DNA of 64,000 bases from Olivibacter sp. SDN3 (GCF_014334135.1 NZ_CP060497.1:5518001-5582000), one strand, 5' to 3'. Counted from the first letter of the stretch, positions 25,615-35,306 are shown. Notes: a model not told the origin generated them from the letters alone. Numbers and translations are program-made.

Positions 25615-26580
25615 TTAAAACGTATTAGCAACCGGAACACTATATTGAGAGCCCTGTACAGCCCCTCGCCTTTCAAGCGCTTTATCAATATACGTTTGTA
25701 TACTGGATTTGCCCTTACCCCAAATCGGGGCAATCAACAACTCCTGATCTGCCAAACCGAAGAGTCTTTGCAAAATAATGTCGGGGCGCAGCAATGGTAT
25801 AAACTCACAGAGAAAATCGGTATATTCCGCTAAGCTAAATACATGAAATGGGTTACGCTTATACTGAACGCCCATAATAGAGCCTTCCACAATATGAAGG
25901 TGATGTAACTTAACAAATTTGATTTGCGGAAAACGATTAATTTCATCAGCATATTTCAGCATCATCTCCTTGGTTTCCCAAGGAAAACCAAAAATGGTGT
26001 GTACGCAGATATCAAGTGGGCTGTTTTGAACAAGATGTAACGTTTGTTCCAATTCTTCGTGTGAGCACCCACGATTAATCCGGTTTAACGTATCATTATA
26101 AATTGACTCCATCCCCATCTCAAGATCCACGTCATAACGATCTGTATAACTTTCCAATAAAGCAACTTTTTCAAAATCGATACAATCAGGTCTTGTTCCA
26201 ACGGATAGACCTACAACGTTTTCAGGTGCAATACTGAGCGCTTCATCATACATCGCTTTTAAATAATGCGCTGGCGCGTAAGTGTTGGTATTGGGTTGAA
26301 AATAAATCACAAATTTCTCGGCTCGGTAACTATTGATTGCCTTCTCCATCCCTCGCTCTATCTGCTCACGTATCGTGGGTAATTTACGTGCACTCTCAGG
26401 TGTAAAAGAATCGACATTACAATAGGAACATCCACCATAGCCTTTACTACCATCACGATTGGGACAGGTAAAATTACCGTCAACAATAATCTTGAACACC
26501 CGCTTATCATTGTATTTCTTCTTTAGATATGCCCCGTAGTGATTGTAAGGTTTTATTCCGGTGTCTAGTAGAGTTGCCAT
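25615..26580 (-). CDS. TIGR01212 family radical SAM protein (YhcC-like)
   Basis: The 321-residue radical SAM protein has the YhcC arrangement: FTCPNRDG with Cys39, then GCSYCN with Cys51 and Cys54 binding the [4Fe-4S] cluster. GLSVGTRPDC, DLEMGMES and IHTIFGFPWET-like segments follow. The reaction of this family is not established. A minus-strand promoter-like pair (TTG 26618-26620, 21 bases, TACCTTTG 26589-26596) puts the transcript start almost at the ATG. Confidence 0.9.
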   Translation of the reverse strand: MATLLDTGIKPYNHYGAYLKKKYNDKRVFKIIVDGNFTCPNRDGSKGYGGCSYCNVDSFTPESARKLPTIREQIERGMEKAINSYRAEKFVIYFQPNTNTYAPAHYLKAMYDEALSIAPENVVGLSVGTRPDCIDFEKVALLESYTDRYDVDLEMGMESIYNDTLNRINRGCSHEELEQTLHLVQNSPLDICVHTIFGFPWETKEMMLKYADEINRFPQIKFVKLHHLHIVEGSIMGVQYKRNPFHVFSLAEYTDFLCEFIPLLRPDIILQRLFGLADQELLIAPIWGKGKSSIQTYIDKALERRGAVQGSQYSVPVANTF

Positions 26581-26588
26581 AGTAGAGG

Positions 26589-26620
26589 CAAAGGTAGTTA
26601 TTTAGGATTAGAATAAACAA
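26589..26620 (-). promoter_or_regulatory. Putative promoter of the YhcC-like gene
   Basis: TACCTTTG (-7) and TTG (-33) on the minus strand, 21 bases apart, fit the Bacteroidota consensus. The -7 box ends 8 bases from the start codon, which implies a leaderless or nearly leaderless mRNA. Confidence 0.5.
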
Positions 26621-26678
26621 TTAACTCCGCGTAGCTGTTAATGTAAAATACATCAGCTATAATGAAAGGAACTACAAT

Positions 26679-26861
26679 ATGAAGGAAAAAAAAGTAACAG
26701 GTATCCAAGACAGCGGAAGGAATAAGATTATGGGTAACCCTACATCTGATAAACTTTTTAAAGACCAAAAAACATTAAAAAGACACAAAGGCTTACCAAA
26801 TGCAGGTGCGCGATCAGCAGATTCGGGTGCCAGAACAGATAATGAGAAAAATAAAAATTAA
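26679..26861 (+). CDS. Small, highly charged hypothetical protein
   Basis: This 60-residue ORF has a purine-rich AAAGGA upstream of its ATG. The product is basic and polar (KDQKTLKRHKGLPNAGARSAD), with no membrane segment or cysteine, and looks intrinsically disordered. I do not recognise it. Its stop overlaps the 3' end of the convergent AraC-type gene by 4 bases. The absence of another use for this 280-base gap favours a real gene, but evidence is thin. Confidence 0.4.
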   Translation: MKEKKVTGIQDSGRNKIMGNPTSDKLFKDQKTLKRHKGLPNAGARSADSGARTDNEKNKN

Positions 26862-27931
26862 GCATATGGCGCAAAAGCCATCTCTATCCCACTCAATAAT
26901 GCGCTAACATCAAACAAGCACGAAACACACGCAAGTTTTATCCGAGTTGGTAAATAGCCAAAATATTTCTTGAAAGCAGCAGAAAAGTGTGTGGCATGCT
27001 TATAGCCCACCTTTCCTGCTACTACAGCTACTTTTTCATTTTCCTGCAATAGCAAAGCCTTAGCACGTAACATTCGCACCTCATTAAGGTATGAAAATAC
27101 CGTTACCCCGAAGGCCTGTTTAAAGTGTTTCTTCAAGCTAGCATCATTCGTCCCTACATTACGGGCTAAACTTAACAAAGTATGGTCAAGATGGTATTGG
27201 TTTTCCAAAATCTCTTTCACCCGCTGCACCCGCTGCAATTCCTTTTCTTTAAGCACCATAACCGTATTTTCTCTTCCTCCTATCCGTAATTGTTCAAACT
27301 GCTCTAATTGCAGTAACAAAAGCTCAGCAATCTTAACCTTTAAATAAATGTGGCGAAACAGATCCGATTTTCGGCAGGATATAATATCTCGTATAATTTC
27401 ACACATTTGTGTGTTCAACGGCAAGCCGTTTTTTGATAATACCGAAAAATTACTTTCTATTACCTGCTCTCTGAAAAACTGAAACCCCGACTTCAAAGCT
27501 GGACAGTATTTAAGAAATAAATGGGGTTGTAAATCAACTCTTAATATTTCCTGTTCATCGCCAGCAGGAAACCGGTCAATAATCTGCTTGCCCTTAGGAA
27601 AGAATAATAGATTATATTGTTGAGATTTTAATACATGCGGTTTATCCCCCTCCACATAAACCACACTTTGATCATTTAAGTTCACACGTAACTGGACAAA
27701 AGGCTGCTCATTATGTATATGCAATTCCGATATTTCCTGGAAGCTTAATTTAGCATAACGAATACGCATCCCGTCAATAACATAGGCAAGCTCTTTAAGA
27801 TCTCTTTCGTCATTAGTAGATCGATACTCTAGGTACTTCGGATGTTCGTCCAGATCTAAAAATCTCTCTGTATAATGAAAAATAGGCTTTATCGCGTAAT
27901 GCTCGTCCACCGAAAACCCGAATTTTAGCAT
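26858..27931 (-). CDS. AraC family transcriptional regulator (PchR-like)
   Basis: The 357-residue regulator has an N-terminal sensing domain and a C-terminal AraC double HTH (about residues 235-335; LLSLARNVGTNDASLKKHFK, then KVGYKHATHFSAAFKKYFGYLP). Its layout resembles the PchR/YbtA group, which activates siderophore uptake genes. It is divergent from the SusC-SusD-PepSY operon, its probable target. A minus-strand -7 box TATTTTTG lies at 28004-28011. Confidence 0.87.
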   Translation of the reverse strand: MLKFGFSVDEHYAIKPIFHYTERFLDLDEHPKYLEYRSTNDERDLKELAYVIDGMRIRYAKLSFQEISELHIHNEQPFVQLRVNLNDQSVVYVEGDKPHVLKSQQYNLLFFPKGKQIIDRFPAGDEQEILRVDLQPHLFLKYCPALKSGFQFFREQVIESNFSVLSKNGLPLNTQMCEIIRDIISCRKSDLFRHIYLKVKIAELLLLQLEQFEQLRIGGRENTVMVLKEKELQRVQRVKEILENQYHLDHTLLSLARNVGTNDASLKKHFKQAFGVTVFSYLNEVRMLRAKALLLQENEKVAVVAGKVGYKHATHFSAAFKKYFGYLPTRIKLACVSCLFDVSALLSGIEMAFAPYA

Positions 27932-28003
27932 CTTTTTCCGTTTAGCGTTGTTCTTGTTCCGTCTAGGGTTACCTTATTTAGACTTATTATACCTTTTTTT
28001 GCA

Positions 28004-28011
28004 CAAAAATA
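28004..28011 (-). promoter_or_regulatory. Putative -7 box of the AraC-type regulator
   Basis: TATTTTTG on the minus strand matches TAnnTTTG and gives a 5' leader of about 65 bases. It lies within the 151-base divergent spacer shared with the SusC gene. Confidence 0.4.
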
Positions 28012-28082
28012 AAAATTAATTAGACTGTTTATAAATAATGTGGTCTTTTTTTTTCAATCAACATTCACTCAATAAATAAAAA

Positions 28083-31000
28083 ATGTATCGACCAAAATTA
28101 TTACTCTTATTACTGAGCTTCTGTTGTACAGTTCCATTATTTGCCCAAAACATTGAAATAACCGGAAGAGTTGCCGACGAAGTTTCCGGCGCACCTCTTC
28201 CAGGGGTTTCTATTCATGTTAAAGGAAACAATGGTTTGACAAAAACAGACCAAGAAGGAAAATATCGTGTTTCTGCTACCGTTGGAGAAACATTGGTATT
28301 TCGATTCATCGGTTATAAAACAACGGAAGTTGCCATCAACGCCGGTAGAAATCAGGTTGATGTCAACATGGCGCAAGATGTAAACCAACTCAACGAAGTG
28401 GTGGTAACTGGCGCATTAGGGCTTAAGCGATCGGCACGTGAAATGGGAAGTGCTACAGCTATTGTAGACAATGAATACCTCAACCTAGGAAAGACAGTAA
28501 ACCCAATTAACGGATTAGCGAGTAAGGTTTCAAGCCTAAGAATCAATGTTTATGATAGCAAGGTAGACCCACAAATACAAGTGCGATTGAGAGGAAGCCG
28601 ATCGCTAAGTAGAAATGCCGGAGCAAATGATCCCATTTATGTAGTAGATGGTATACCCGTACCTGACATCAATCGCATAAATCCAAATGATATAGCCAAT
28701 ATTACAGTGTTGAAAGGTGCAAATGCTGCTGCTTTGTATGGCTCTGAAGGGGTAAATGGAGCCATCATGATCGAAACAAAAAAAGGCAAAACAGGTGGTG
28801 GCAATATTCGTTTTTCCAATTCCACTTTGTTCTCCAATGTGATGTTATTGCCTCCTGCACAGACAAGTTTCGGACAAGGAACAGGGGGTGAATACAGTGC
28901 TACTCAATTTGAATCGTGGGGCCCGGCCTTTGATGGATCAACCAGACCTTTCGGACCGCAACTGCCAGATGGCACGCAACCTGACCTCGTATATAGTGCT
29001 CCTGGCCGAGACGGTAGACTCGACTTGTTCAACACTGGATTGAATGTTCAAAATGACCTTTCTTTTACCGGAGGAAATGAAAACTCGACCTATTTTGTTT
29101 CACTTCAGGACGTGCGCATAAAAGGTGTGATTCCTGAAGATGAAGGTAGTAGAACGGGTGCTCGTTTTAACGGTTCGAGAAAATTTGGCAAACTAAACAC
29201 TTCCTATACCTTAAACTATATCTATAATAACAACAATACCACTCCAGATGGCCCATGGATTACGGCCTATCAGCTACCTGCTAATTTCCCCTATCAACAA
29301 ATGGAAAATTGGCAAGATAGGGGAACTGTTGCAGACCCTATGCACTTCTTCACAGACCTACAGCAAAACCCATACTTTCAGATTGGTAATTATCGAAATA
29401 ACACCAAACAGCAAACCTTCAACGGAAAAATGCAGTTCGATTATGAGTTCACCGATTGGTTTAGCGCCATGTACCGTTTCGGTATGTACGCAACCACTGC
29501 CGAAAGCAGAAATACTGTAGGCCGCTTCGAGGCTGAAGGAAGAAGAAATGTGAATGGATCAGTTACGGATGGCAGTGATAATTTCCGGAGATATAATAGT
29601 GATTTGATCTTGAACTTTAAAAAACAGTTCGGAGATATCAGTACTAAATTACTCTTAGGTAATAATATTAGGGCAGATCACAGGAAAGATGCATCAATTG
29701 GAAGCGGCAATTTGCTTTTCCCTGATCTTTTTAATCCTGCAAGCCGTATTGGTGAATTAAATGGATCTTCAGCTATCACCGACGTCCGTTCCACTTCAGT
29801 TTATGGTGAGTTCACTGCCGGATATAAAAATTATCTTTTTGTTACGTTTACTGGCAGGAACGACTGGACTTCCCTCCTTGCGCAACAAAACCGATCATTT
29901 TTCTACCCTGGTGTGAGTACTTCTTTTATTGCAAGTGACGCCATTCAAAGCATCAAGGATAGTAGAACCGTAGATTTTCTAAAATTCTTTGGATCATGGA
30001 ATCGTACAGGAAACGTAACCCTCAACCCTTACCAGCTAAATAATCCTTATAGTCAAATCAACGGATTTCCTTTCGGCGGACAGATTGGTTTTTCGCCGAG
30101 CACCCTTTTCCCCGACCCATTGATTGAGCCTGAATTTGTTTCGTCTGTAGAAGCTGGATTCCAATTAGGCATGTTCAGCAACCGTTTAAATATAGAGGCA
30201 AATTATGTATACTCAGATTCTGACGGGCAAATTCTGAATGCCGTACAATCAGCAGCCACAGGATATCGAACAGCCTTGGTAAATGCTGGGAACCTTACGA
30301 ACAACATCGTGGAAGCAAGTATCAGTGGCGATCTTATCCGCAAAAGCGATTTTGGTTTGAATATCGGGGTTGTCTACAGTTATACGAATAATCAAGTGAA
30401 ATCACTTTACGGATCAACGGACAATCAGAACGTATTTAGACAATCGTATGCAGTGGTCAATCAAGCATTTCCAACACTACGTGTAAACGACTATCAGCGA
30501 GACAATGAAGGCAATGTGGTAGTTGATGCTGATGGCGATCCTGTCGTTTCCAATGACTTGGTAGATATCGGTACCATGGTGCCTCCACATATGTTGGGTA
30601 TTAATACAAACATCCGCTATAAAGGGTTCAATTTAGGAGCACAATTCGACTGGCGCATGGGTGCTTGGATTTATTCAGAAATTGTACCGAGAATGTACAA
30701 TGCGGGTACACATCCGGCAACGGTTTATAACGACCGTCAACCTTTCGTATGGCCAAATTCTGTAATACAAAATGCAGATGGCACTTATTCACCGAACACC
30801 ACACCGGTATCGAGCACAGGAAGATCTTTCTGGGCTATTCAAGGTGCCGTACAAAGTAATACCGTCGCCAAAGGTGATTATTTCAAATTAAGAGAACTTA
30901 ACTTAAGCTATAACCTCCCGTCAAAATGGTTGACAGGACAAAAATCAATTAAAGCGGCTAGTATTGGCTTTGTAGCAAATAACCTATTCATTATCCGACA

Positions 31001-31118
31001 TTCCAGTAATGACTTAGGTGACCCTGAAATGCTTTATAACCAAACAGACGGTTATATCAGTTTCAGGCAAGTACCTCCCTACAGAACTTACGGATTTAAC
31101 ATCAATGTAGAATTTTAG
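28083..31118 (+). CDS. SusC/RagA family TonB-linked outer-membrane protein
   Basis: This 1011-residue TonB-dependent transporter has a signal peptide (about 1-21), a carboxypeptidase-D-regulatory-like domain (about 24-100, starting ITGRVADEVSGAPLPGVSI), and a TonB box-like QLNEVVVTGALG. A plug follows with SRNAGANDPIYVVDGIPV, then a long beta barrel ending in aromatic FNINVEF. There is no STN signalling domain. It pairs with the SusD gene 19 bases downstream. The adjoining PepSY gene and PchR-like regulator suggest import of an iron chelate rather than a glycan. Confidence 0.93.
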   Translation: MYRPKLLLLLLSFCCTVPLFAQNIEITGRVADEVSGAPLPGVSIHVKGNNGLTKTDQEGKYRVSATVGETLVFRFIGYKTTEVAINAGRNQVDVNMAQDVNQLNEVVVTGALGLKRSAREMGSATAIVDNEYLNLGKTVNPINGLASKVSSLRINVYDSKVDPQIQVRLRGSRSLSRNAGANDPIYVVDGIPVPDINRINPNDIANITVLKGANAAALYGSEGVNGAIMIETKKGKTGGGNIRFSNSTLFSNVMLLPPAQTSFGQGTGGEYSATQFESWGPAFDGSTRPFGPQLPDGTQPDLVYSAPGRDGRLDLFNTGLNVQNDLSFTGGNENSTYFVSLQDVRIKGVIPEDEGSRTGARFNGSRKFGKLNTSYTLNYIYNNNNTTPDGPWITAYQLPANFPYQQMENWQDRGTVADPMHFFTDLQQNPYFQIGNYRNNTKQQTFNGKMQFDYEFTDWFSAMYRFGMYATTAESRNTVGRFEAEGRRNVNGSVTDGSDNFRRYNSDLILNFKKQFGDISTKLLLGNNIRADHRKDASIGSGNLLFPDLFNPASRIGELNGSSAITDVRSTSVYGEFTAGYKNYLFVTFTGRNDWTSLLAQQNRSFFYPGVSTSFIASDAIQSIKDSRTVDFLKFFGSWNRTGNVTLNPYQLNNPYSQINGFPFGGQIGFSPSTLFPDPLIEPEFVSSVEAGFQLGMFSNRLNIEANYVYSDSDGQILNAVQSAATGYRTALVNAGNLTNNIVEASISGDLIRKSDFGLNIGVVYSYTNNQVKSLYGSTDNQNVFRQSYAVVNQAFPTLRVNDYQRDNEGNVVVDADGDPVVSNDLVDIGTMVPPHMLGINTNIRYKGFNLGAQFDWRMGAWIYSEIVPRMYNAGTHPATVYNDRQPFVWPNSVIQNADGTYSPNTTPVSSTGRSFWAIQGAVQSNTVAKGDYFKLRELNLSYNLPSKWLTGQKSIKAASIGFVANNLFIIRHSSNDLGDPEMLYNQTDGYISFRQVPPYRTYGFNINVEF

Positions 31119-31137
31119 TTAATCACGTTAAAGAGAA

Positions 31138-32658
31138 ATGAAGAATATAAAATATATTATAGCAAGTATCGCCGTTAGTGTTTTTTGCAGTGCTTGTAAC
31201 AAATTTTTGGATGTGAACAATAATCCAAACGCGCCGGTCGAAGGAAACTTACCATTATCCGCTACCTTACCGGGAGCGCTTGTAGCCACCGCCAATGAAG
31301 AAGCTGGCACTGTTAATCAGCTAGGTAGTTTTTGGGCAGGTTATCTCGGCACTACAAGTGAAGGTGTAGGTCTTTTCAGGAGAGAGAAAGAATACAACGG
31401 GCCACTTATACGCCATCAGCGGGATGGCATCCACTTTTGGGAAAATGGATACGTCAACCTAGAGCAGTATCGCCTATTACAGGCACAAGCGGCACAAGAA
31501 AATCAACCGTTTTACATAGGTATATCCAAAGTAATGCAGGCACTGGTATTTATGCGTTTAGTAGACTTTTACAATAACATCCCTTTTGACGATGCACTTC
31601 AGGGCACTGATACTCCAAGCCCATCTTATAATACAGGACAAGAGGTATACGAGCGGTCCGTAGCGTATCTAAGTGAAGCCGTAACTGATTTCAGGCAAGT
31701 TAATGAAGCACGCATTGCAAATTCAGGAGATATCATGTTCGACGGCGAAGTAATTGCTTGGATTAAGTTTGCCAATACACTAAAATTACGCGCATTGATT
31801 CGGCAAAGTGAAACGGGAAACATGTCTTACATTAACACACAGTTGGCTTCTATCAATCAAAACGGTGCAGGATATCTATCTGTAGGTGAACATGCACTCA
31901 TACAACCTGGTTACCTAAATACCGCTGGAAAGTTAAATCCTTTTTGGGAAACCTACTATCAGAATGTACAGGGAAACGCCACCAACAACTATGTTGATTT
32001 GAGACCAACTGTTTTTGCTATTGAACAATACAGCGATAGAAATGACCCTCGTTTAGCACTTCTATATGTACCTGTAGACAACACCGAGAATTACCAGGGT
32101 GTACTATTTGGCAATCCAAATGAGACTGCACAATATAACAGAAGTAACACGTCCCCTTTCAGAGGTCCTTCGCAGAACAATAACCAGCCAGCAGCATTGT
32201 TTAAATCAAGCACACAACCCACAGTGCTCTTAGGCTCTTTCGAAAGTCTATTCCTACAAGCCGAGGCAGCTCAACGTGGCTGGATTGATGGTGATACAAA
32301 GTTATTATATGAAAACGCAATTAGCGAATCCTTCGCTTACATGGAAGTACAAGATGGTACATTTGCCGATTATATCGGTCAAAATCTCGTAAACTTCGAT
32401 GCCACATCGGATAAAATTGAACGTATCATTGAGCAAAAATGGCTGGCACTTAACTTCATAAGTGGTGTCCAAGCCTGGAATGACTATAGACGATTAGGCC
32501 TTCCCAATATTCCTAATTCCTTATCTGCTCCTTCTCCAAGCGCCAGGCCATTGAGACTGATGTACCCGGAGACAGAAATGATGACAAACGGAGCTAATGT
32601 GTCTGCTCAAGGAGACGATGGTTTAACTAGCGCTCGTATTTGGTGGGATGTAGAATAA
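31138..32658 (+). CDS. SusD/RagB family lipoprotein
   Basis: The 506-residue surface lipoprotein has its lipobox cysteine at Cys20 (SVFCSAC) followed by NKFLDVNNNPNAP, typical of the SusD-like group whose genes follow SusC genes. TPR-like helices occur through the middle and EQKWLALNFISGVQAWNDYRR near the C-terminus. It should form the lid over the SusC barrel and capture the ligand. No degradative enzyme is encoded alongside. Confidence 0.92.
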   Translation: MKNIKYIIASIAVSVFCSACNKFLDVNNNPNAPVEGNLPLSATLPGALVATANEEAGTVNQLGSFWAGYLGTTSEGVGLFRREKEYNGPLIRHQRDGIHFWENGYVNLEQYRLLQAQAAQENQPFYIGISKVMQALVFMRLVDFYNNIPFDDALQGTDTPSPSYNTGQEVYERSVAYLSEAVTDFRQVNEARIANSGDIMFDGEVIAWIKFANTLKLRALIRQSETGNMSYINTQLASINQNGAGYLSVGEHALIQPGYLNTAGKLNPFWETYYQNVQGNATNNYVDLRPTVFAIEQYSDRNDPRLALLYVPVDNTENYQGVLFGNPNETAQYNRSNTSPFRGPSQNNNQPAALFKSSTQPTVLLGSFESLFLQAEAAQRGWIDGDTKLLYENAISESFAYMEVQDGTFADYIGQNLVNFDATSDKIERIIEQKWLALNFISGVQAWNDYRRLGLPNIPNSLSAPSPSARPLRLMYPETEMMTNGANVSAQGDDGLTSARIWWDVE

Positions 32659-32693
32659 CATAAACGTAAATGATCTTTATTTAGATTAATTAT

Positions 32694-32701
32694 TATTTTT
32701 G
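32694..32701 (+). promoter_or_regulatory. Putative internal -7 box upstream of the PepSY gene
   Basis: TATTTTTG matches TAnnTTTG 31 bases before the chosen ATG of the PepSY gene, in the 73-base gap after susD. It could uncouple PepSY and epimerase expression from SusCD. Confidence 0.4.
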
Positions 32702-32731
32702 TACTTACGAAAAAAACTAACACAACAAGCT

Positions 32732-34021
32732 ATGGCAAGGCAAACAATTAAATGGGAAAAAATCAGAAAATTATTGAACGATATCCATCTATGGATGGGA
32801 TTAGCCAGTGGACTGATACTCATTGCTGTTTGCCTGAGTGGTACGATCTATGTCTACAATACTGAATTGCAAGAGCTTAGTTCTCCTCATTTATATCGTG
32901 TACAGCAGCAGGACTCTTCTACAGAAAGAATGCCTGCTGCTGAACTGATTGCTATTGTCAAAGCTGCTTCGGGCGGAAACGTAACCAGTGTTAATATTCC
33001 TGATGATGCGGCGCGCACTTACCAAATCAGTGTTCGAGCAGCAGACGATAAAAGCAGGTTTGGAACAAGCTATTTTATAAACCCTTATAATGGTGAAATT
33101 GTCGGAACTTCCTTAGAAAAATCTAAAATGGCTGATTTTATGCGGGATATGTTCAGCTTACATCGTTGGTTATTTTTAGATAGAATAGAAGAACCAATTT
33201 TTGAGGGACTTGAAAACCGAAAACTAGGCAGTTACATTACCGGTACAGCGACTATACTGTTTACCCTCGGGGCGCTCACGGGAATTGTCCTATGGTTTCC
33301 CAAAAAATTAAGAAACTGGAAACAGGGACTTAAAATAAAATGGGGCGGAAGTTGGAAACGGACGAATCACGATCTTCACAATACCCTAGGTTTTTACTCT
33401 TTTATTCTATTATTGCTAATGGGTATTACTGGGCCACAATGGTCTTTTGAATGGTATCGCGATGGGCTGCGTAAAGTGTTAGGAACCTACGAGGCAAATG
33501 CAACGCGAGGTAGACCTGATGGCGCACCGACAGGGAAAGGTGGTGCCAATAAAGCGGAATCCGAGAAAGAAGAGGTAACGTTACTCCCAATAGAACGGTA
33601 TTTAGCTTCAGCAGATCAAACATTGACGTATAAAGGCGATTATCGAATCACGCTACCTAAGACCATAAAGGAACACGTGAGTTTGAATAAAACGAAAGTA
33701 GGTTTTTTTGCTCCTGCCGCAGGAGATCAACTAAAACTGAATACACAAACCGCAGCCCTGGAAGAAGTGAGCGTCTTTACTGATAAACCGTTAAATGAAC
33801 GCATTTCTAGTTCTATAAAAGCCATACATGTGGGAAATGTATACGGGTCTTTCACGAAATTACTTTATTTCATCGCTTGCTTGATAGCTACCACTTTACC
33901 CGTTACCGGAACGCTCATATGGATTAATAAAATGAAAAAGAAACCATCCTCCAAGTGGGTACAAAAGAAAAGAGATATAGCGACAAAACAACGGCCTGTT
34001 GTAGCCTCAACAAATGGTTAA
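32732..34021 (+). CDS. PepSY-associated TM protein (iron reductase-like)
   Basis: The protein is 429 residues from the ATG at 32732 (MARQTIKWEKI). The upstream TTG at 32699 overlaps a -7 box and is less likely. It has about four membrane helices (LWMGLASGLILIAVCLSGTI, LFTLGALTGIVLWFP, LGFYSFILLLLMGITG and a C-terminal one) flanking periplasmic PepSY-like domains. Membrane histidines (DIHLWMG, SLHRWL, NHDLHNTLG, AIHVGNVYG) suit heme binding. Such proteins are thought to reduce ferric chelates at the inner membrane after TonB-dependent import. Confidence 0.88.
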   Translation: MARQTIKWEKIRKLLNDIHLWMGLASGLILIAVCLSGTIYVYNTELQELSSPHLYRVQQQDSSTERMPAAELIAIVKAASGGNVTSVNIPDDAARTYQISVRAADDKSRFGTSYFINPYNGEIVGTSLEKSKMADFMRDMFSLHRWLFLDRIEEPIFEGLENRKLGSYITGTATILFTLGALTGIVLWFPKKLRNWKQGLKIKWGGSWKRTNHDLHNTLGFYSFILLLLMGITGPQWSFEWYRDGLRKVLGTYEANATRGRPDGAPTGKGGANKAESEKEEVTLLPIERYLASADQTLTYKGDYRITLPKTIKEHVSLNKTKVGFFAPAAGDQLKLNTQTAALEEVSVFTDKPLNERISSSIKAIHVGNVYGSFTKLLYFIACLIATTLPVTGTLIWINKMKKKPSSKWVQKKRDIATKQRPVVASTNG

Positions 34022-34035
34022 TATAAATTAAAACT

Positions 34036-34830
34036 ATGCACGTACTCATACTTGGCTGTGGGTGGATTGGAAATATCTTTGCAGAAAAACTCTTGGCGGA
34101 GAGTCCACATAAAATATTCGCGTCAACTACGTCGTCTGATAAAGCTATTCAGCTCAATAAAATTGGCATCCATTCGGCTGTAATAAATTTCAACGAGCCA
34201 ATTTTCCCCGGCAAAGAGTTAGCAACTAATTCTTTTGATTTGGTACTTATAAGTGTGCCCGCTAAAAAAAAAGAAGAACATACCGCCTGCATGGAAAAAT
34301 TTAAACGACTGGCCAATTTTTTACAGAAAATCAAGTATCATCACGCAATCTATTTAAGCTCAACTGGAATTTATCCGCAGGCTGAAACAACAATCGCTGA
34401 AGATAATATACCGGATGAAATGTTGGATAAAAAGTTATACGGAGCAGAAAAAATCTTATCATCCTCTTTGATGCGTTTAACTATTTTGAGACTTGGAGGA
34501 ATTTTTGGTTATGATAGGGTGCCGGGAAAACACTTTAGCGAAAAAACCTGTTCTGTAGGTTATCAATATGCTAACTATATACATGCCGATGATATCATCA
34601 ACGTCATTTTATCTATTTACCGATCAGGCATAACAAATGAAATATTAAATGTTGTCTCTCCACATCATCCCATAAAAAAGGATATCATCTTGAGAATGGC
34701 ACATAAATATCATTTTCCATTGCCCTCGTCTTTCCTTGCCGCTACTGAAAAACAAAAAGTTATCTCTTCAGAAAAATTAATTCGCATTTTGAATTATCAA
34801 TTCCTTTATCCGAGCCCATTAGACTATTAA
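34036..34830 (+). CDS. NAD(P)-binding epimerase/dehydratase-like protein (YeeZ-like)
   Basis: The 264-residue Rossmann-fold protein of the extended SDR/YeeZ type has the nucleotide-binding GCGWIG at residues 7-12. Its active-site region includes YLSSTGIYP and KLYGAEKIL (Tyr and Lys candidates) and RLGGIFGYDR. It starts 15 bases after the PepSY gene. Its role in an uptake locus is unclear; modification of an imported ligand is one possibility. Confidence 0.78.
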   Translation: MHVLILGCGWIGNIFAEKLLAESPHKIFASTTSSDKAIQLNKIGIHSAVINFNEPIFPGKELATNSFDLVLISVPAKKKEEHTACMEKFKRLANFLQKIKYHHAIYLSSTGIYPQAETTIAEDNIPDEMLDKKLYGAEKILSSSLMRLTILRLGGIFGYDRVPGKHFSEKTCSVGYQYANYIHADDIINVILSIYRSGITNEILNVVSPHHPIKKDIILRMAHKYHFPLPSSFLAATEKQKVISSEKLIRILNYQFLYPSPLDY

Positions 34831-34877
34831 AACTCGGTGTGAAGATAACAGTAAAACTCATTCCTACCTGTTTTGGA

Positions 34878-35151
34878 TTAAGGTTGCTGATCGAAAGCTT
34901 CTTCCACCGCTTTTCCTCGCCAAGGCTGCGGAATTTCCAGCCCTATATCGTAACACTGCTCGCGCCTCCAAAGACCAAGCACCTGTTGTCATCAGTTTCT
35001 TCAGATTGGGCATATCAGCTTCTGGCAAAGCATAAGCACCGAAACCATCGCAGCCTATGAGTACCACGTGTTTAACTTTTTTTACTTCTGCTCTTAGCGA
35101 AAAGCATACAAGCATCAGATAGCATAAAGCAAGTAATTTTTTGATTTGCAT
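34878..35151 (-). pseudogene. Internally deleted alkaline-phosphatase-family (nucleotide phosphodiesterase) gene
   Basis: The N-terminal part (about residues 1-68) is a normal start of a periplasmic type I phosphodiesterase/alkaline phosphatase family protein. It has a signal peptide, then VKHVVLIGCDGFGAYALPEA, NLKKLMTTGAW and ARAVL. It then jumps in a different frame to a tail reading GLEIPQPWRGKAVEEAF and a TAA at 34878, which looks like the family's C-terminus. The middle, probably 200 or more codons, is missing, so this is a decayed gene. It still keeps an intact start. Confidence 0.7.
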
Positions 35152-35253
35152 GTTAGCTGTTATTTGGTTTATGCAGCTAAACTAAATATTTAATATACGT
35201 AAACAAAGTTCACTGCCAACGCAATCGATTGACTCAATTACTTTTAATACAAA

Positions 35254-35283
35254 AGCCGCTGAAGAGTTAACCCTTCAACGGCT
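35254..35283. terminator. Intrinsic terminator after the desaturase gene
   Basis: AGCCGCTGAAG pairs with CTTCAACGGCT with one mismatch around GTTAACC-like loop bases. On the minus strand it is followed by TTTTG and serves the desaturase gene; on the plus strand a T-rich run follows too. Confidence 0.75.
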
Positions 35284-35306
35284 ATTATTATTTTTTTATC
35301 TATTAC

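Noticed and set aside
34864-35151. Intact 95-residue secreted protein
   Set aside because: The sequence after ARAVL does not match the family in this frame, while the next frame gives a family-like C-terminus; a deletion plus frameshift fits better.
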